A program made the position numbers and the translations under genes. A model generated the notes under the pieces. That model was not told the DNA's origin. It saw only the letters and a program-made list of their open reading frames with translations, and did not search any database. A stretch of DNA of 64,000 nt from Aspergillus flavus. Taxonomy: Eukaryota; Ascomycota; Eurotiomycetes; Eurotiales; Aspergillaceae. Position 1 is the first letter of the stretch, and the number at the start of each line of letters is the position of its first letter. The stretch is from contig NC_092410.1 in assembly GCF_009017415.1 (NCBI RefSeq), forward strand, positions 3,782,001-3,846,000. Direction: 5' to 3'. Positions 1 to 12,938 of this stretch are shown here, in pieces.

Positions 1-3000
1 CCTTTCGCTCTCCAGTGGGGTTTAATTAGAGTGAGGATTTCCACACAAGACGTAGTAAGAGGGGAGGATGACAACGCTTAAGCTTCCAACTACAGTAGCC
101 CTAACTTTATAGTATAACGTTGATCGTAACGGTCTGAAGAATCGATCAGCGAATCATGGGTGCCAGTGTATCTAGATCGAATGTTCCCAGGGTAAAATCC
201 AGGGGAGCGGGAAGAACTTCGGGGTTTGGTCAAAACCCGCGAGCCATTTTCTGAATGGTTAGAGGAACGCAGGGGCTTGGCCAACAAGACTAGTACCATG
301 GTATGAGAAACTAAACCGTTTAGAAGTACACTACAACTGCTCTCGAGAGTTGACTCGTATCCAGAAACATGAGGTAGCTGTTCAGTGTGGCTATGTATCT
401 CTCATGTAGGAAGAAGAAAGACTGATAGAGCAAGGCAGTACCATAAAGTGTACTTCCAGGGCATCAGTCGAAGGTATGATATTCATGATGAACCACATTT
501 TCAATCATTATAGCCGGTTCTATCGCGCTATTGCCGCTCATCGAGGAGCTATGGAAAATGGACCATGGGCCGGCAAGAAAGTATTTGCAGACTAAAGGAT
601 GACTAAAATAGGTGTTACCTGCCTGTCCTCCGTAATTTACAGTCACGTCAATAAATTCTGAACTTAGCCAAGAGGTCTCAGTCTCCCTAGGTAGGTTCCG
701 ATGTGATTACCTGGTTATCCCTGATGATGACAATTTAATACGCAAACCTGGCAATGGCCTACAAAAAACTAGTATTTATGGAATACAGTTCATCCATGAA
801 GCTGAGTTCTTATACGCAAAGGGATGTCTTACTTGACATTCACGAACGATAAAGCCGCAATTCTCTCATCAGATGTCAGCGATGCTACACCGGTCCTCAT
901 AGCGCCTGATATTATCACGAAGCCTCTCAGACGATAACTTCATTATATTTATGTTTGCTTAACCAATTCTGTAGCTATGATTCTGATTTTAAAATTCTCA
1001 ATTCTTTCTGTATTTGACCAGATCATCCAAGTCTCAGCGTCCGACTATGCTTTCCCGGATCAATCATTATGCAGGGGATGGAGAGCACCGAAGCCTTCAC
1101 ACCAGCGATCCGATCCTTGACCACCCCGGTCCGCTCCAACACCCGAAGATGATACTCCGCGAGGAGGTTATGGTAGTGTCGAAGCTTCAAAAAGCAGGTT
1201 GGTTGGTTTTCGTAAAGGCCTGGTTTGTCTGCATGACTTGATCCATGAAATGCCATCGAAGCACTGAATCTACTGGTCTAAATTCGTATCTCTAAGTTAG
1301 TTGGGAGGAAATTTGAAGAAAAGGTAGGGAGGTGGGTAGACAGTTGCTCCTTTGATATATTTCCGTACCTCGCGTGTCGCAGGACCGCTATACATGGTGG
1401 TCATCCCTAGCATTATCGGTTTATTATGAGCCGTTAGTAGGGTTAACGATGTGCATAGGTCAAGCCCGTTAGACAATGCGCACACTTATACAATCCAACA
1501 TGGACTCTCCTTTATGCGTTCTCTTTATAACCCTCAGACGCAACTATTGTCCTGACGTCACTTCATCTGAGAATCAAGCGTATATCGCCAACAGACAAAA
1601 ACAGGATCCGTAGAATGTGCCAGCTCAATCGAGGATAACATGACCCGATTTGAAATATTCTACGGGCACGCTGCATAATAGCGAAATTATGAACCACTCC
1701 AAATCAAGTTAGTGAGTACCGAGGCTTAGATAGACTCATTACGTGATTATAATCACCATTGGTTAACTAACACAATTGACCCAGACGTGTGCGGGCGATT
1801 GATGGCCATGGGCTCTTCCTTTTAGCTTGTAGGGACTATTGAGAAAGCCAGTGTTCATGCGAGATATACAAGACATACGACTTAGATGTTGCAGCAATAG
1901 GTATAGTTCTAGATGCCATTCTGGATCCTAGTTCATGTGCTATGCGATTATACTCGGCAACACTATATGCCCGGCCGTAATGTACTAGTTATGTGCCTTG
2001 CAGCCGTAAAACCTGGATTGCCATGCCCAACCTTTCGGCTTTTGAGGGTGCAATGATCGATTTTAACCGCCACGGCATCACCTCCTCTCCACCCTGTCCA
2101 ATTATAACATAACTAATATCTATGTATGCCCAAATTAGCAAAGCCTTTCATGAATATGATACGGTCTAGATTGAACGATCTGTGATATATTATTACCGCT
2201 AAGACTACTGGAACAAGTACCCACTGAATGTTTAGCCTGTGTAAATGCCATGCAACGTGAGAGGATTCAATTTCATCTGCCAATCGCGGAACAAGTCTCC
2301 ATAAATTAACGGCATAGCCTGTCCTCAATTTGGATACCCGACCAGCATGCAGAACATTTCCCGAGAAAGGAAAAAAAGACTGATTAGTGCCCTGTGTATT
2401 GCAGACTAGAGGGCAATAGTGGAGTTCAAGGCCAGACCCGAGTCTTTCATACCCATCATGAGACATAGCCAATTAACAAGACGTTGGGCTACTGTATCCG
2501 GCAAGCCATTTCGGAGAAGGTAGCCCAAGTGTTATCTCAATCCCACTCGACCAAAATGCCATGGATCTCAAGGTCGCGCCTTGACGACCTTATCGCCAGC
2601 ATGTTATCAATATCATTGTGTACTCTAGGACCAACTATAGACCCGACGAGGATGTTGATGATGCAGTACAAGCTGACCACGCTGTTTCTGTAGATTAGCA
2701 ATTAACACATTATCAAGGCTGATATTTAACGTCGATATATTTCCAGGAATTCCGGACACGGGAGCGTCCCGGGATCTGGTCAAGCCCGAGATACTCTTTC
2801 AGGATTAGATCTGCATTAACTAGTCGTGAGGCACGCATAAGCCTAGGGAGTTACAAGTAATTTGCGGTAGGGATGAAGACTAGTAAGAATACCTTTCGTT
2901 ATAATACAGTAAGGCGAGCAGCTCGTCCTATATCCATGCTATGGTGTCACAACGCATCTACGTACATATCTGTCTCATTCTATCATCCTGGACGAGGTTA

Positions 3001-3200
3001 GTCACTGCGTTGTTCATTCAAATGCTCCACTTCTCTTTTCTTGTCTCGGTATCTGCAGAACTACTAATCTGCAGGCGTTCCTACCAGTGCTGCCCTCATA
3101 CTCCACTTGCCTTGGATAGCAGGAATCACGTACCATGCTGGTGGGCACTACCTGGATCGACGGTCCTGATGTAGACAAGCGAACATAGGGTAGTGGAAAT
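1..3200. other. Gene-free stretch, no recognisable feature
   Basis: I find no reading frame with protein-like composition, no splice-consistent exon chain and no RNA gene in this stretch. Open frames exist on both strands (the longest about 120 codons at 2113-2472, minus), but their amino-acid content looks random and they are not flanked by usable splice sites. The composition is mixed and moderately A+T-rich, as in old intergenic or decayed repeat DNA. No terminal repeats or telomere-like arrays are visible. Confidence 0.6.
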
Positions 3201-3520
3201 TGACTGAGAACAAATCGAAGAAGGATGAAATCCCTAGCATGCTGCACACTACCATTCTGGTTACGCAGAAGGTTCCGGTGGCGTGTCAGCCTATTGTTAG
3301 TATTCAGACAGAAGCTAATCGGGACTACGCGCTCAAAGAGGAGGCTCGGAGCTTTGGAGGGAAGAAAGTCGATATTGTGAACCCTGCCGACTTTGTCGCT
3401 GGGGAAGCGCGTCAGTCGGTAGAGCCTGGGCTTCTGGGCGTGAAGTTGGATCATTTGGTTGATTGCGACTTGCATAAGCTCCAGGTGGCTATTCAAGGGG
3501 AAGACGTTACTAGGCGCTGA
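3200..3520 (+). other. Possible 3'-terminal coding relic, unidentified
   Basis: From about 3236 the plus strand becomes richer in G+C and reads as a plausible soluble, charged polypeptide of about 95 residues ending with TGA at 3518-3520. Segments such as ARSFGGKKVDIVNPADF and LDHLVDCDLHKLQVAIQGED look like real protein. The frame is closed by stops upstream and I see no donor/acceptor pair joining it to an earlier exon, so if genuine it is the last part of a decayed or truncated gene. I do not recognise the family. A real short gene and a chance frame are both possible. Confidence 0.3.
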
Positions 3521-3590
3521 ACAAGACTCTGCATTCTCGGTAGAGGAGGGTTCTATTATCTTGACTGTACGGTCGTACCTTGTATTCCTC

Positions 3591-3613
3591 TTTTTTTTTT
3601 TTTTTTTTTTTTT
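3591..3613. repeat. Poly-T tract, 23 bp
   Basis: An uninterrupted run of 23 T lies about 70 bp downstream of the coding relic, within a T-rich context. It is one of three long poly-T runs in the window. A poly-A tail relic of a minus-strand retroposed copy, or simple slippage, are both possible. No target-site duplication is visible. Confidence 0.9.
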
Positions 3614-4470
3614 ATCTATTTATTTTCTTCTACTAATATTGATTCACAATTATACTCTGCTGGAAGGACTGGATTCCTTGAAAGAACATATTTCATGTCG
3701 AATCTATAGTAATAAGGCTGGGTTCTTCTCTGTAGCCACGCAACTGGAAAGGAATGCAGTCTTGGGTGCAGCGACTGAATGATAAATTACTGGTAATCTG
3801 CGATAGAATGGTCACAGGTTGTCAGATTTTACTTAATAAGATACAAGATAGTTTCTGGTTGTATTTCTAGCTTCCAATAATCATCGCTACCTATCGATGC
3901 ACATATGTACGTACCTTACAGTGCTGTTCTCTCTTAAACGCAACAATACCATGATAACTCTCTATATAACAGCTTATTCAGCAAGAGACGTAGTTATCCT
4001 CCCCAGCATTAATATGCAATAGCCGCTCCGTAACTGCTTTCTACATCCAGGGGTGGCACCATCTATGACTTGGGGCTTTCATCTGTTCATCTACTTAGCC
4101 GCCAGGTGTGTCGGGGAATAAAGCACAAGCGTTTTACAGTGTGACAAATCTGATATTCTCAAGAATAACCGAGAAAATAGATCACCGGTCCTAGCGCTTA
4201 GAAGAATCAACAGAAATACATGCATCTTTATACTCCACTTGCATAGCACGGCCTTCCAGTACCTTGATGCCTCATCCCTCAGGCAACAAAAGACACCCCA
4301 CCAAGCAAACCTCCAACCCGGGAACATTTTTTGCACCCCTCACTCACTCACCACATTAAATCAATTCCATACCAACCAAACCTCAGCACCACAATCGCAA
4401 CCACCAACCCAACCCAGCCCAACAAACAAACAACGGGACCAATTCAATTCAACTCAATCAAACACCCGAA
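3614..4470. other. Intergenic, upstream of bud32; no gene seen
   Basis: The first 700 bp are A+T-rich and show no coding signal. The last 150 bp before the bud32 start are strongly C+A-rich (many CCAA, CACC and CAAC runs), a pyrimidine/purine strand bias common in mould 5' leaders. No clear TATA box is visible. Confidence 0.6.
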
Positions 4471-5289
4471 ATGTCCCAAGATCCCTACACGCCACCCCCC
4501 CTCCCCAAACCCTTCACAAACACAACCCCACCACCAACCCTCCTCACCCAAGGCGCCGAAGCCCACCTCTACAAAACAATCCACCTATATACCAACACGC
4601 CCGCAGCACTGAAAATCCGACCCTCGAAACCCTACCGCCACCCCATCCTCGACCGCCGATTGACCCGCCAGCGCATCCTCCAGGAAGCGCGGTGTCTGGT
4701 GAAGCTCGTTCGGGAGGGGGTTAATGTGCCCGCGGTGCTGGCGTTGGATTGGGAAGGACAAGGTGGGGAGAATGGGAATGGGGGCGCGTGGTTGCTTATG
4801 GAGTGGATCGAGGGGTTGGTTGTGAGGGTTGTTTTTGAGAGGTGGGAGGCTTTTATCAAGGCTTCTGGGGGTTCGTTGGGCGAGAAGGAGCTACGGAGGG
4901 AGGAGGAGAAGGTTAGGGGGTTGATGAGGGGGATTGGGGGTGTTGTTGGGGGGTTGCATAAGGCTGGGGTTATTCATGGGGATCTGACGACGAGTAATTT
5001 AATTCTGAGGACGGGGGATGTTGATATCAAAGATGGGGAGAGTCCGGCTATGGTGGGGGATGTGGTTTTGATTGATTTTGGGTTGGCAGGGCAGAGTTCT
5101 TCTGAGGAGGATCGGGCGGTGGATTTGTATGTGCTTGAGAGGGCTTTTGGGAGTACGCATCCCCAGGCGGAGAAGTTCTTTGAGGAGGTGCTGGAGGGGT
5201 ATAAGGATAGTTATAAGGGGGCTGCGGTTACGTTAAAGAGGTTGCAGGATGTTAGGATGAGAGGGCGCAAGAGGAGCATGATTGGGTGA
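4471..5289 (+). CDS. bud32: EKC/KEOPS complex kinase Bud32 (PRPK family)
   Basis: This is an intronless 272-residue protein kinase-like ATPase of the EKC/KEOPS complex, which makes the universal t6A37 modification on ANN-decoding tRNAs together with Kae1. Visible features: ATP-binding lysine in ALKIR near residue 48; the small-kinase catalytic loop HGDLTTSN (Asp171, Asn176); metal-binding DFG at 202-204; and the family tail RMRGRKRSMIG at the C-terminus, which in Bud32 contacts Kae1. The absence of the large C-lobe of normal kinases and the short length fit Bud32/p53-related kinase. The reading frame is A/C-rich over its first 60 codons and G/T-rich afterwards, a clear internal composition switch. 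It converges on the glutamate-cysteine ligase modifier gene, 205 bp apart. The start is the first ATG with a Bud32-like N-terminus. Confidence 0.95.
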   Translation: MSQDPYTPPPLPKPFTNTTPPPTLLTQGAEAHLYKTIHLYTNTPAALKIRPSKPYRHPILDRRLTRQRILQEARCLVKLVREGVNVPAVLALDWEGQGGENGNGGAWLLMEWIEGLVVRVVFERWEAFIKASGGSLGEKELRREEEKVRGLMRGIGGVVGGLHKAGVIHGDLTTSNLILRTGDVDIKDGESPAMVGDVVLIDFGLAGQSSSEEDRAVDLYVLERAFGSTHPQAEKFFEEVLEGYKDSYKGAAVTLKRLQDVRMRGRKRSMIG

Positions 5290-5494
5290 ATTTCATTTAC
5301 TTTCGTCTCTGTGAGTTTTATGTGTTACGGGATTATGGGTTATGGTTTGGAGTTGGGATTATGATCTAGGAGTTTTGTGGGAGGAATCATGCTTTCATTC
5401 ATCGTCAATGACAAACGCCACGCTTTATCGTCACAATGCTGGAGATGAGGGAATCTGGGAATAGACAGACGGGGGAGGGAGAAAGAAGGATCGA

Positions 5495-6541
5495 TCAATC
5501 TTCACGAGCCTGGACGCAGGTTCCCATATCAGCGAGTGCGAAATAACCCTTGTTTTCGACAACGCCGCGATCCTTGACAACAGCCGTATACTTGACCACC
5601 CACTGTGGCTCGACATCACCCTGAATACCGTCGTCCGCATCCGGGGTGGAAGCAAGAATGCCAGCACCCTTCTCGCCCGGACCAAGAAGTTCCCGCGTGG
5701 TACCAATGGGCAGGATGTCCATGCAGTCGTTGTGGGTGAGGAGTTGGATATTCTCAGATTTCGCATAGAGAATCAACGATTTCGGCACGACACAGCAGTC
5801 CTTGAGGTTGATCTGGTCGACAGAGGGCTTGACCTTCGTATGCGGCAGGAACCGGGCGAGTCTCTCACTGCCAAACTCCGCCACTCCCAGCTGAGAAATC
5901 ATACCCTTCTCCTGCAGATCCTCGAGCACCCTCCACGTGCGAATCATGCTGTCAAAGTCATCTGGCTCCTCACTCCCGGTATCCGACTCCACCTCCTCTT
6001 CACTATCATCCTCCGCATCGAACAAAATCCCGGGGAAAGAAACAATCAATAGATCAATAGAATCTACATGTAGCTCCTTCAAGACTAGATCAATTGCCTC
6101 CCTCGTATGCGCACATCGTCGCGACGCCGGAATCCCCGGCAAATAGAACAATTTGACCGTAATATCATACTGCGCCTTCTCCTCTGCCAGTCCACGCTGC
6201 GCGAAATCAATCGCTGGAATGTAGAGGCCGTCTTCGGTCTCCCGGGTCCAGGCCCGATACCGCGGGGTCGTTGTCGTCTCGGCCGAAGATAATTGTTGCG
6301 CCGTCTGGAAATTTGACCGCAGCGAGTTAATCAGCTCAACGTTGGATTTTTCCGTCGAGGCTTGCCGGATCACAGTGTGACCTCCGGATGTCATAAGATT
6401 TCTGCTCAGTATTGTGTTAGTATCTATGTAGAGTCGGGGTTTGCGCGCCTGCGGGGTTCATTCTTTTCGCGGAGGGGTAATGTAATCTCTGTTGCCGGAG
6501 AGGGTTATCGCCACTTACGAGGTGGAGAGGATTAGCTTCAT
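5495..6541 (-). CDS. Glutamate-cysteine ligase modifier subunit (GCLM-like)
   Basis: Two exons, 6541-6519 and 6401-5495, give 309 residues. Exon 1 encodes only MKLILSTS. The GTAAGT donor and CTGAGCAG acceptor restore the frame exactly into NLMTSGGHTV. The protein has the aldo-keto-reductase-like fold of the GCL regulatory subunit, with segments such as KELHVDSIDLLIVSFPG, MISQLGVAEFG and KPSVDQINLKDCCVVP. An acidic insert (DAEDDSEEEVESDTGSEEPDDFD) lies near the middle. In the cell it would bind the catalytic ligase and tune glutathione synthesis. It has no catalytic AKR tetrad, which agrees with a regulatory role. About 330 bp of non-coding DNA separates its start from the next minus-strand gene, with no other gene seen there. 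Confidence 0.88.
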
Positions 6542-6868
6542 GGTCGCTGTTGAATGGCTGACAGACTATGACAGGGATAGAGTATAGTCCAGTTGCAAAA
6601 TGGGAGTTTTGGGGAGGAGGTGAATAGTTTGTCGCGAGGAGGGAAACTTTTCGGGGAGTGAGAGCCGTTGAATTGCTAAGCAGATCTAAGCAGCCCCGCG
6701 GGTGCCCTTGCCTTTCCGTTTACGGTAATCTATCACATCTGCCCTGATAACCAATCTCAACTATAACAAGCCATATACCACATACGAATTAGGCATATAA
6801 ATCTACCAAAATAGTATGAATTCATCCTCTTTATAGTTCTACTCTACCCCCACATCCCCAAAGCCCAT

Positions 6869-8072
6869 CTAATCAAAATCAAGCGTAGGGTCCCAATCCG
6901 TAGGCTCATACTCTCCTGTAAAAAGCCTTTTCACATCCTCCTCATCCAACTTAAAATCAAACACTTCCGCATTCTCCCTGATGCGACTGGGCGTCGCAGA
7001 CTTCGGTAAAGGCACAAGACCCTACCGACCAAGAAACCCAATTAGCCCAACCCAACACCACCAAAGAACAGAACAGAACAGAACACCAGAGAGAAAAGAA
7101 AAGAAGAGAAAACTCACCCTCTGCAAACACCACCGAATCATAATCTGCGCCGGCGACTTATTATACTTCTTCCCCAACTCCCTCAGTACAGCTTCACCCA
7201 TGCGAGTCCCATGCGCAAGCGGCGAATAAGCCTCGACAACGATATTCCGCTTCTGAAGCCACTCGACGATATCCTCGCGCGCGCACCACGGATGGATCTC
7301 ATATTGGCCGACATCAATCCTCCCGCCGCCTCCTTGCTGGATGTACTCCTCGAGTTCGTCGAGATGGTGGATTCCGTAGTTGGAGACGCCGATTGATTTC
7401 GTTTTTCCCGCTTTCTGCGCTTCGACGAGTGCCTTCCAGGAGCCTAGACGGTCTTCTTTGCCGCCGTAGGGGGCATGGATTAGGATTCTGTTTTGCATTA
7501 GTTGTCATTCTATATCGTAGCAATTCCTTCAATACCACATGGTACATGGAGAGGAAAAATAAGATGGAAAACCTACAGATCGAAATACTCCACCCCCGCC
7601 TCCCGGAGACTACTCTCCACGGCCCGCTTAGTCCTCTCATACCCCATAGACCCGGGCGGGATTTTAGTAGTAAAGAAGATCTGGGAGCGGTCTAGGCCTG
7701 ACTTTGCAATTGCGCGACCGCAGGCCTTTTCATTTCGGTACATGATTGCTGAGTCAACCTGTCCTATTCTTAGTCTTCGATTTTATGTGTTATTTCTGGA
7801 AGAGGGGAAGTGTATACATGGCGGTAGCCGGTGCTCAAGGCTTCTAGGACGGGAATTTCGGTTTTTGATGGGGAGCTTTTGGTTTTTCCTTTGGTTAGTT
7901 TGTAGGATATCTTGGGGAGAGCGTTAGACGGACATTAGATAGACCTGGGGGTTTGGTTAGTGTCTGTCTTTGCGGGGTGTTCGCTTTGTTTACTTACGCC
8001 GTAGCCGAGGATGGGGATCTCGTGGCCTGAGTTTAGGCGGTAGGTTGATTGGAGGGTTTGGGGGGATGTCAT
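6869..8072 (-). CDS. Aldo-keto reductase (six exons incl. an 11-nt microexon)
   Basis: My model is join of 8072-7998, 7944-7934, 7875-7818, 7758-7577, 7487-7118 and 7021-6869, giving 282 residues. It is an NADPH-dependent aldo-keto reductase of the short D-xylose/2,5-diketogluconate-reductase-like type. The full catalytic tetrad is present: Asp50 and Tyr55 in YRHVDSAIMYRNE, Lys80 in FFTTK, His113 in ILIHAP. GVSNYG, QYEIHPW and VPLPKS cofactor-site motifs follow. All frames join cleanly. The second exon is only 11 nt (GTCTATCTAAT) and supplies VYLI, just where the family has GYGVYQ. The donor after it is GTCCGT, weaker than the others, so this junction is the least certain. The substrate cannot be told from sequence. 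Confidence 0.85.
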
Positions 8073-8518
8073 TTTGTTTACTGTGTTTGTGTAATTGTGT
8101 AGGTAGGGAGTAGTTAAGGTGAAGAGGTACAGATGGGGGTTGGGATGAATCTTAAAGGTACTACTGGTAGTATGAGATCATTGCGGTGGGCGGTGGGGCA
8201 TCTGTTAATATAACCTGATTCGGTAAGTGGTTCCCTGTTCTCGACAGTACTCCGGAGTACAGAGTACACTACAAAGTACTCCGTATAGAAGATCGAGTGT
8301 GAAATACATATCATCGTATGATTCATATGGTAACAATAACACGTAGTCAATAGTACAAGGATGGCGATCCCATCCATCACTACCTCAGTATCGCTAATGC
8401 GCAAAACATCATGAACAGCCAAAAAGACAGATGCACACTGATATATCCAACGCCCGTGTGATGCACTCTTAGAAGTAGCAAACTGCCAAACCTATTAGCA
8501 CTTTTGAATCATATATTC
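8073..8518. other. Intergenic between aldo-keto reductase start and RPC1 end
   Basis: This holds the promoter of the minus-strand aldo-keto reductase and the 3' flank of the RNA polymerase III gene. It includes a short run of repeated GTACTCCGxA-type words near 8248-8285. No gene is seen. Confidence 0.6.
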
Positions 8519-11500
8519 TCACGTCCGAGCTCTCTTCTTCGACTTGAGAGGCGCTTCGCAGACGTTATTCCAAGTGTCTTCAAATGTGGTCTTCCTGGCT
8601 CCAATCTGGCCTTCGAAGAAATTCATCCGACGGACCACTTCCATGGCACCGGTTCCTAGAGACACCGTTTTGCCCATAATAATACACTCCGAGACACCCT
8701 CGACAAGGTCGGTACGGCCTGCTCCACCAGCGTCGAACAGATGATCGGCGGTCTTCTCGAACGAGGCCAGCTGAAGAACAGAGTCACGCATCTTGGCAAG
8801 ACCGAATCGCGTAATACCCAGAACCTCACCCTTGTAGGTCATGACATCAGCAAGAAGCTGCATGTGTCGAGGATCAATGTCCATGTCCTTCATCACCTCG
8901 CTGATTTCACGAACAATGGTCGTCCGGGCGGCTTCAATACCAAGAACTTCGCGCATCTCCATCACGTTATTGGTAGACGTGCGAAGGCCGTCAACACCAA
9001 TCGTGTTCATACATGCCCGAAGACCGTAACCTTCCACAAGGAGCGTGTTAGTAGTCGACGTGTCATCCGTCCGAATAATCGCACGGTAGGCTTGAGGGTG
9101 ACCGAGAACCTGGATGTCGGGAAGTAGGCGTTTGAGATGCTTCAAACGCAGGAAAGGATCAGCACTCGTCGCGGCAATTTCCGTCTTCGAAAGGCCGAGC
9201 TTGCTAGCAGGATCCACATCCATATAGATATGAATATGTGACCGCTGGCAGCGGAACTTCAAGTCATCGGACTTGAAGCGTCTATGGTTCTTGATGGCAG
9301 CAAGGATATCCTGGATTTTCAATTCGAGTGCCAAGTCTTGGATGGTCTTCCAGTTAATCTTAACGGTGATGTATGCCTCTTTGCCAGTCCAGGTCTCTCG
9401 GACGTAGTGGGTGATATCCCTGAGATACGTCTTCTCAATACGTCCCTTTACAATCCGAGCCGCAATGACATTGTCCTTGGTTACCAGTTCGCAAGACACG
9501 ACGGGTGTACTGATTTCCTTGGAAGCGTTGATAATTTCCTTAATACGAGGAACACCCTGAGTGATACTCATACCAGCGACACCAGCAAAATGGAAAGTCT
9601 TCAAGGTCATCTGAGTACCGGGTTCACCAATAGACTGGGCACCAACAGCACCAACCGCATGACCGGGCTCCACCTGAGCCTTCTTGTATTTCATCAAACA
9701 GGCAGAGATAAAGGTCCTGAGCGTCTTCTCGGTCAACTTGCCTGTATGGTTCAAGCCCTGCTGACTCCTCTCATCGGAGGGATCAATGTCACCGCCTCGG
9801 GAGATCAATTTGTCTGCCTTGGTGGAAACGTATTGCTGGATAGACTCGAGGAAGTCGCGTGCACTTTCAAACTGGTCAACACCGTGGTTAGACCGGTCCA
9901 TGTAGCCGAGTTCAACGTCGAGCAGATCTTTCCGGACCAATTTAGCGCGTTCCTTTGAGAGCATCTCTTCACACACTTCCATGATCTCTGCGGGCTGCAA
10001 GCTGCGCTCGTCGTTATCATAGGTGGTCGCTTCGGAGTGAATGAACGTCCGATCGAAATGAACAGGCTTAGCCTTGCCCTCCATATCTACGGGATCCAGC
10101 TTGTCATCACCGTACTGGAACTGAACGATATGGCCGGAAGAGTTCCGCACAGTATCATCGTACCGCGAAGAGAGATCTTCCAAGGACTTCATCAAGCGAC
10201 GCGACATGTAACCAGTTTCGGCGGTTTTGACGGCTGTATCGACCAGACCTTCACGACCGGACATGGCGTGGAAAATAAACTCATAGGGCTCCAAGCCAGA
10301 AAAGAAACTGTTGCGAACGAAACCCTTCGAAGGGGGTTGACGAGCATTCTTTGGAAAATGAGGCAGTGTTCTATCTTGGAAACCGTCCTGCACACGTTGA
10401 CCACCAATAATTTGCTGACCGACGAGGGCAACCATCTGGGACACGTTGATACTTGAACCCTTGGATCCAGACGTAGCCATGATCAAAGGAGAGTTGTACT
10501 TGCTGAGCTGGGCGATACATTCGTCACCAGCCTGCTGTCGGACCTTACTGAGAATACCAGAGAGCTTATTCTCCATAGTTTGCAACTCGTCACATCCAGG
10601 GAACGTCTCCAGGGTACCCGCCTTGTATTGGGCAATGACTTCGTCACACTGTGCATATGCCGTTTCGACCAGGTCATGCTTCGACTGTAGTAGCTTCTCG
10701 CTAGGGTATACGTCTGTGATACCGATGGAGAAACCCATGTTTGTAAACCAACGCGCGGATAGCCTCGACAAGCGATTCATGCCCTCTGCTGCTGCTGGAG
10801 GACCGAAATCTCTCAGCATAACATAAAAGACATTGTCCTTCTTTCCTGAACCAATAGTAGCTTTGTCCATCACACCACACATGACCTCCGAATTACGAAT
10901 GACGAGCCACCCGTCTTTCGGGTCCAGATCTTTCGGGCGGCCATCCTTGGGGGGCTTGTATTCTCTGCATGCAGCATCCAAGTTGACCATTACAGGATCG
11001 TCCTTGTTGGGACGCATGAGAATATTGAAAACTTGCTTTCCGGTCCACAGCATCTGTGGCTTGAGCACTGCGGGTGGAGGAAGGTCGAAACGAGTTTCCG
11101 GGCCAAGCATGTAAAGGCATATCTGCGTGAACGAGCGCCGATCGAAGAAATTATCCTTACTACTCAAGATGTACGCAGCACTGATGAAATCTTGGATGGC
11201 GGAAATGATGGGTTCACCGTTCTTAGGCGTTGCCAGATTGTTTTTCACGCCCATCAACTCCATGGCTTCGGCTCTTGCTTCTTCAGTCTGGGGTACGTGC
11301 AAATTCATCTCGTCTCCGTCGAAATCGGCATTGTATGGGTTACAGACACACTCGTTCAAACGAAAAGTTCTGTGAGGGCGGACTTTGGCAAAGTGGGAAA
11401 GAATACTGAGCTTGTGAAGAGAGGGCTGACGGTTGAAAAGTACAATGTCACCGTCCTCGATATGGCGCTCGACGACGTCTCCCTCCTGCAGCTGATCGGC

Positions 11501-12938
11501 AATCATGTTGAGACTACCGTACTTGAGGAAGGTTTTGAAGGTTGAGCCTTTCTTGACAAGGTAGTTCGCTCCTGGCCACTTTTTGGTTCCGTTCCGAACT
11601 CTCTGCTGCAGCTTCTCCTTGTTGTACCGTGTGACCACCTCAGGATAAGTCATGTTCTTCGCCACTAGCTCGGGAACCGCGACTTCATCGACTCGCAAAT
11701 TCGGATCGGGTGAAATGACAGTTCGACCAGAGAAATCAACACGCTTTCCTGACAAATTACCACGAAATCGTCCCTGCTTTCCTTTCAGTCGTTGTACAAA
11801 ACCTCGTATGGGCTTGCCCAAGTCTGCCTTGTTCAAACCAGGAACGTCACTGTTGATATAGACCGCAATCTGAAGCTGCATGTAGTCCCAGCATTCCATG
11901 ATGGTCTGGACGGGGGCACCCTTGAGTAGTGCGTTCTTAAGATTGATGTTACTCTGGACAATATCACCCAACTTGGCAGTCAGGTCATCCTCGGTGGAGG
12001 AAGCGTCTTGGCCTACGGAAGGACGGATACACACAGGGGGTGCAGGGATATACTGCCAGAGAAACATTTCGGGCCTGGCTTCCTTCGGATCCAATCCCAA
12101 CAGTTCGCAGTCCGTATCGGAAATTCTCTTGAAGAGGTTTAGAACACGCAAGGCATTCATATCATCCTGCGCTTTTTTGTGATGTTTTTCAACTTCCGGA
12201 TTATGGCTCCTGGCTTCCTCGAACGATCGATCGAAAACAATCTTGCTGGGAGGGGGGATCTTCTTCATAGAGGTAGAGGCATTGAAGGCACGGAATTTAT
12301 CGTGCGTGATTTTGAGTGCGCTTGTTCCAGCCTTCTTGACTACACCGTTGGTGGCACCGCACCTGTCACAATTCCGAGTCTTACGGCAACGTTCGTTGAT
12401 GCGCTTCGCTATTTGCAACCTTCTCAAATTATCCAAGCCCGGGCGTCGCATTTCACGAAGAAAAGCACGGCGTTCTCCTTCCGGGAGCAAAATGTGCGAA
12501 CATTCTTTGCAGATCTCCTGCAAGATGGTGATGACACGCTTGAAGTACCCTACATGAAAAGAGGGCAGGACGAGTTTCACGTGGCCGAAATGGCCATTAC
12601 AGACTTGAAGGGCACCTCCACAAGTTTGACAGGATGCGGTTTTGCTCGATACACCCATGCGCGAATCGAGGGGGCCATGGGCAACAACCGATCTATCACG
12701 ATCAAGGTCAAAGAACTTCCGGTCGGAGACCTCGACTACGCCTTGGCTGACAATATCATCGTTCGACCTATATGAGTCACGCGCGAACGGGTCAGCCACG
12801 GCCATCAGACAACCGACAAGCGATACCAGGCCAGAGTTCTTACAGAACACCAAATTTCAGTTCCTTAATAACTTTAGGAGCACGGTCAATGACCTGGGCC
12901 TTGCCCAGGTCGACCTGCACACCTTCCGGAGGCTGCAT
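8519..12938 (-). CDS. DNA-directed RNA polymerase III largest subunit (RPC1/C160)
   Basis: Two exons, 12938-12844 and 12767-8519, give 1447 residues, the usual length for fungal RPC1. Exon 1 encodes MQPPEGVQVDLGKAQ through KFGVL. The GTAAGA donor and CATATAG acceptor continue as SNDDIVSQGVVEVSDRK. Landmarks: N-terminal zinc site (CQTCGGALQVCNGHFGH), bridge and switch regions, and the catalytic magnesium loop NADFDGDEM near residues 511-519. The trigger/bridge helix region GxPGTQMTLKTFHFAGVA follows, and a short C-terminal end KSKKRART with no heptad repeat excludes Pol II. It forms the active site of Pol III with RPC2 and transcribes tRNA, 5S and U6 genes. Long antisense open frames across it are composition shadows. 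Confidence 0.97.

Noticed and set aside
2113..2472. 119-codon minus-strand open frame in the gene-free left end
   Set aside because: Random-looking composition, no splice signals nearby, no domain.
9284..9958. 224-codon plus-strand open frame inside the RPC1 gene
   Set aside because: It is antisense to a strongly conserved exon; its composition follows from the codons of RPC1 and it has no family features.
12179..12775. 198-codon plus-strand open frame antisense to RPC1
   Set aside because: Same shadow effect as other antisense frames over this gene.
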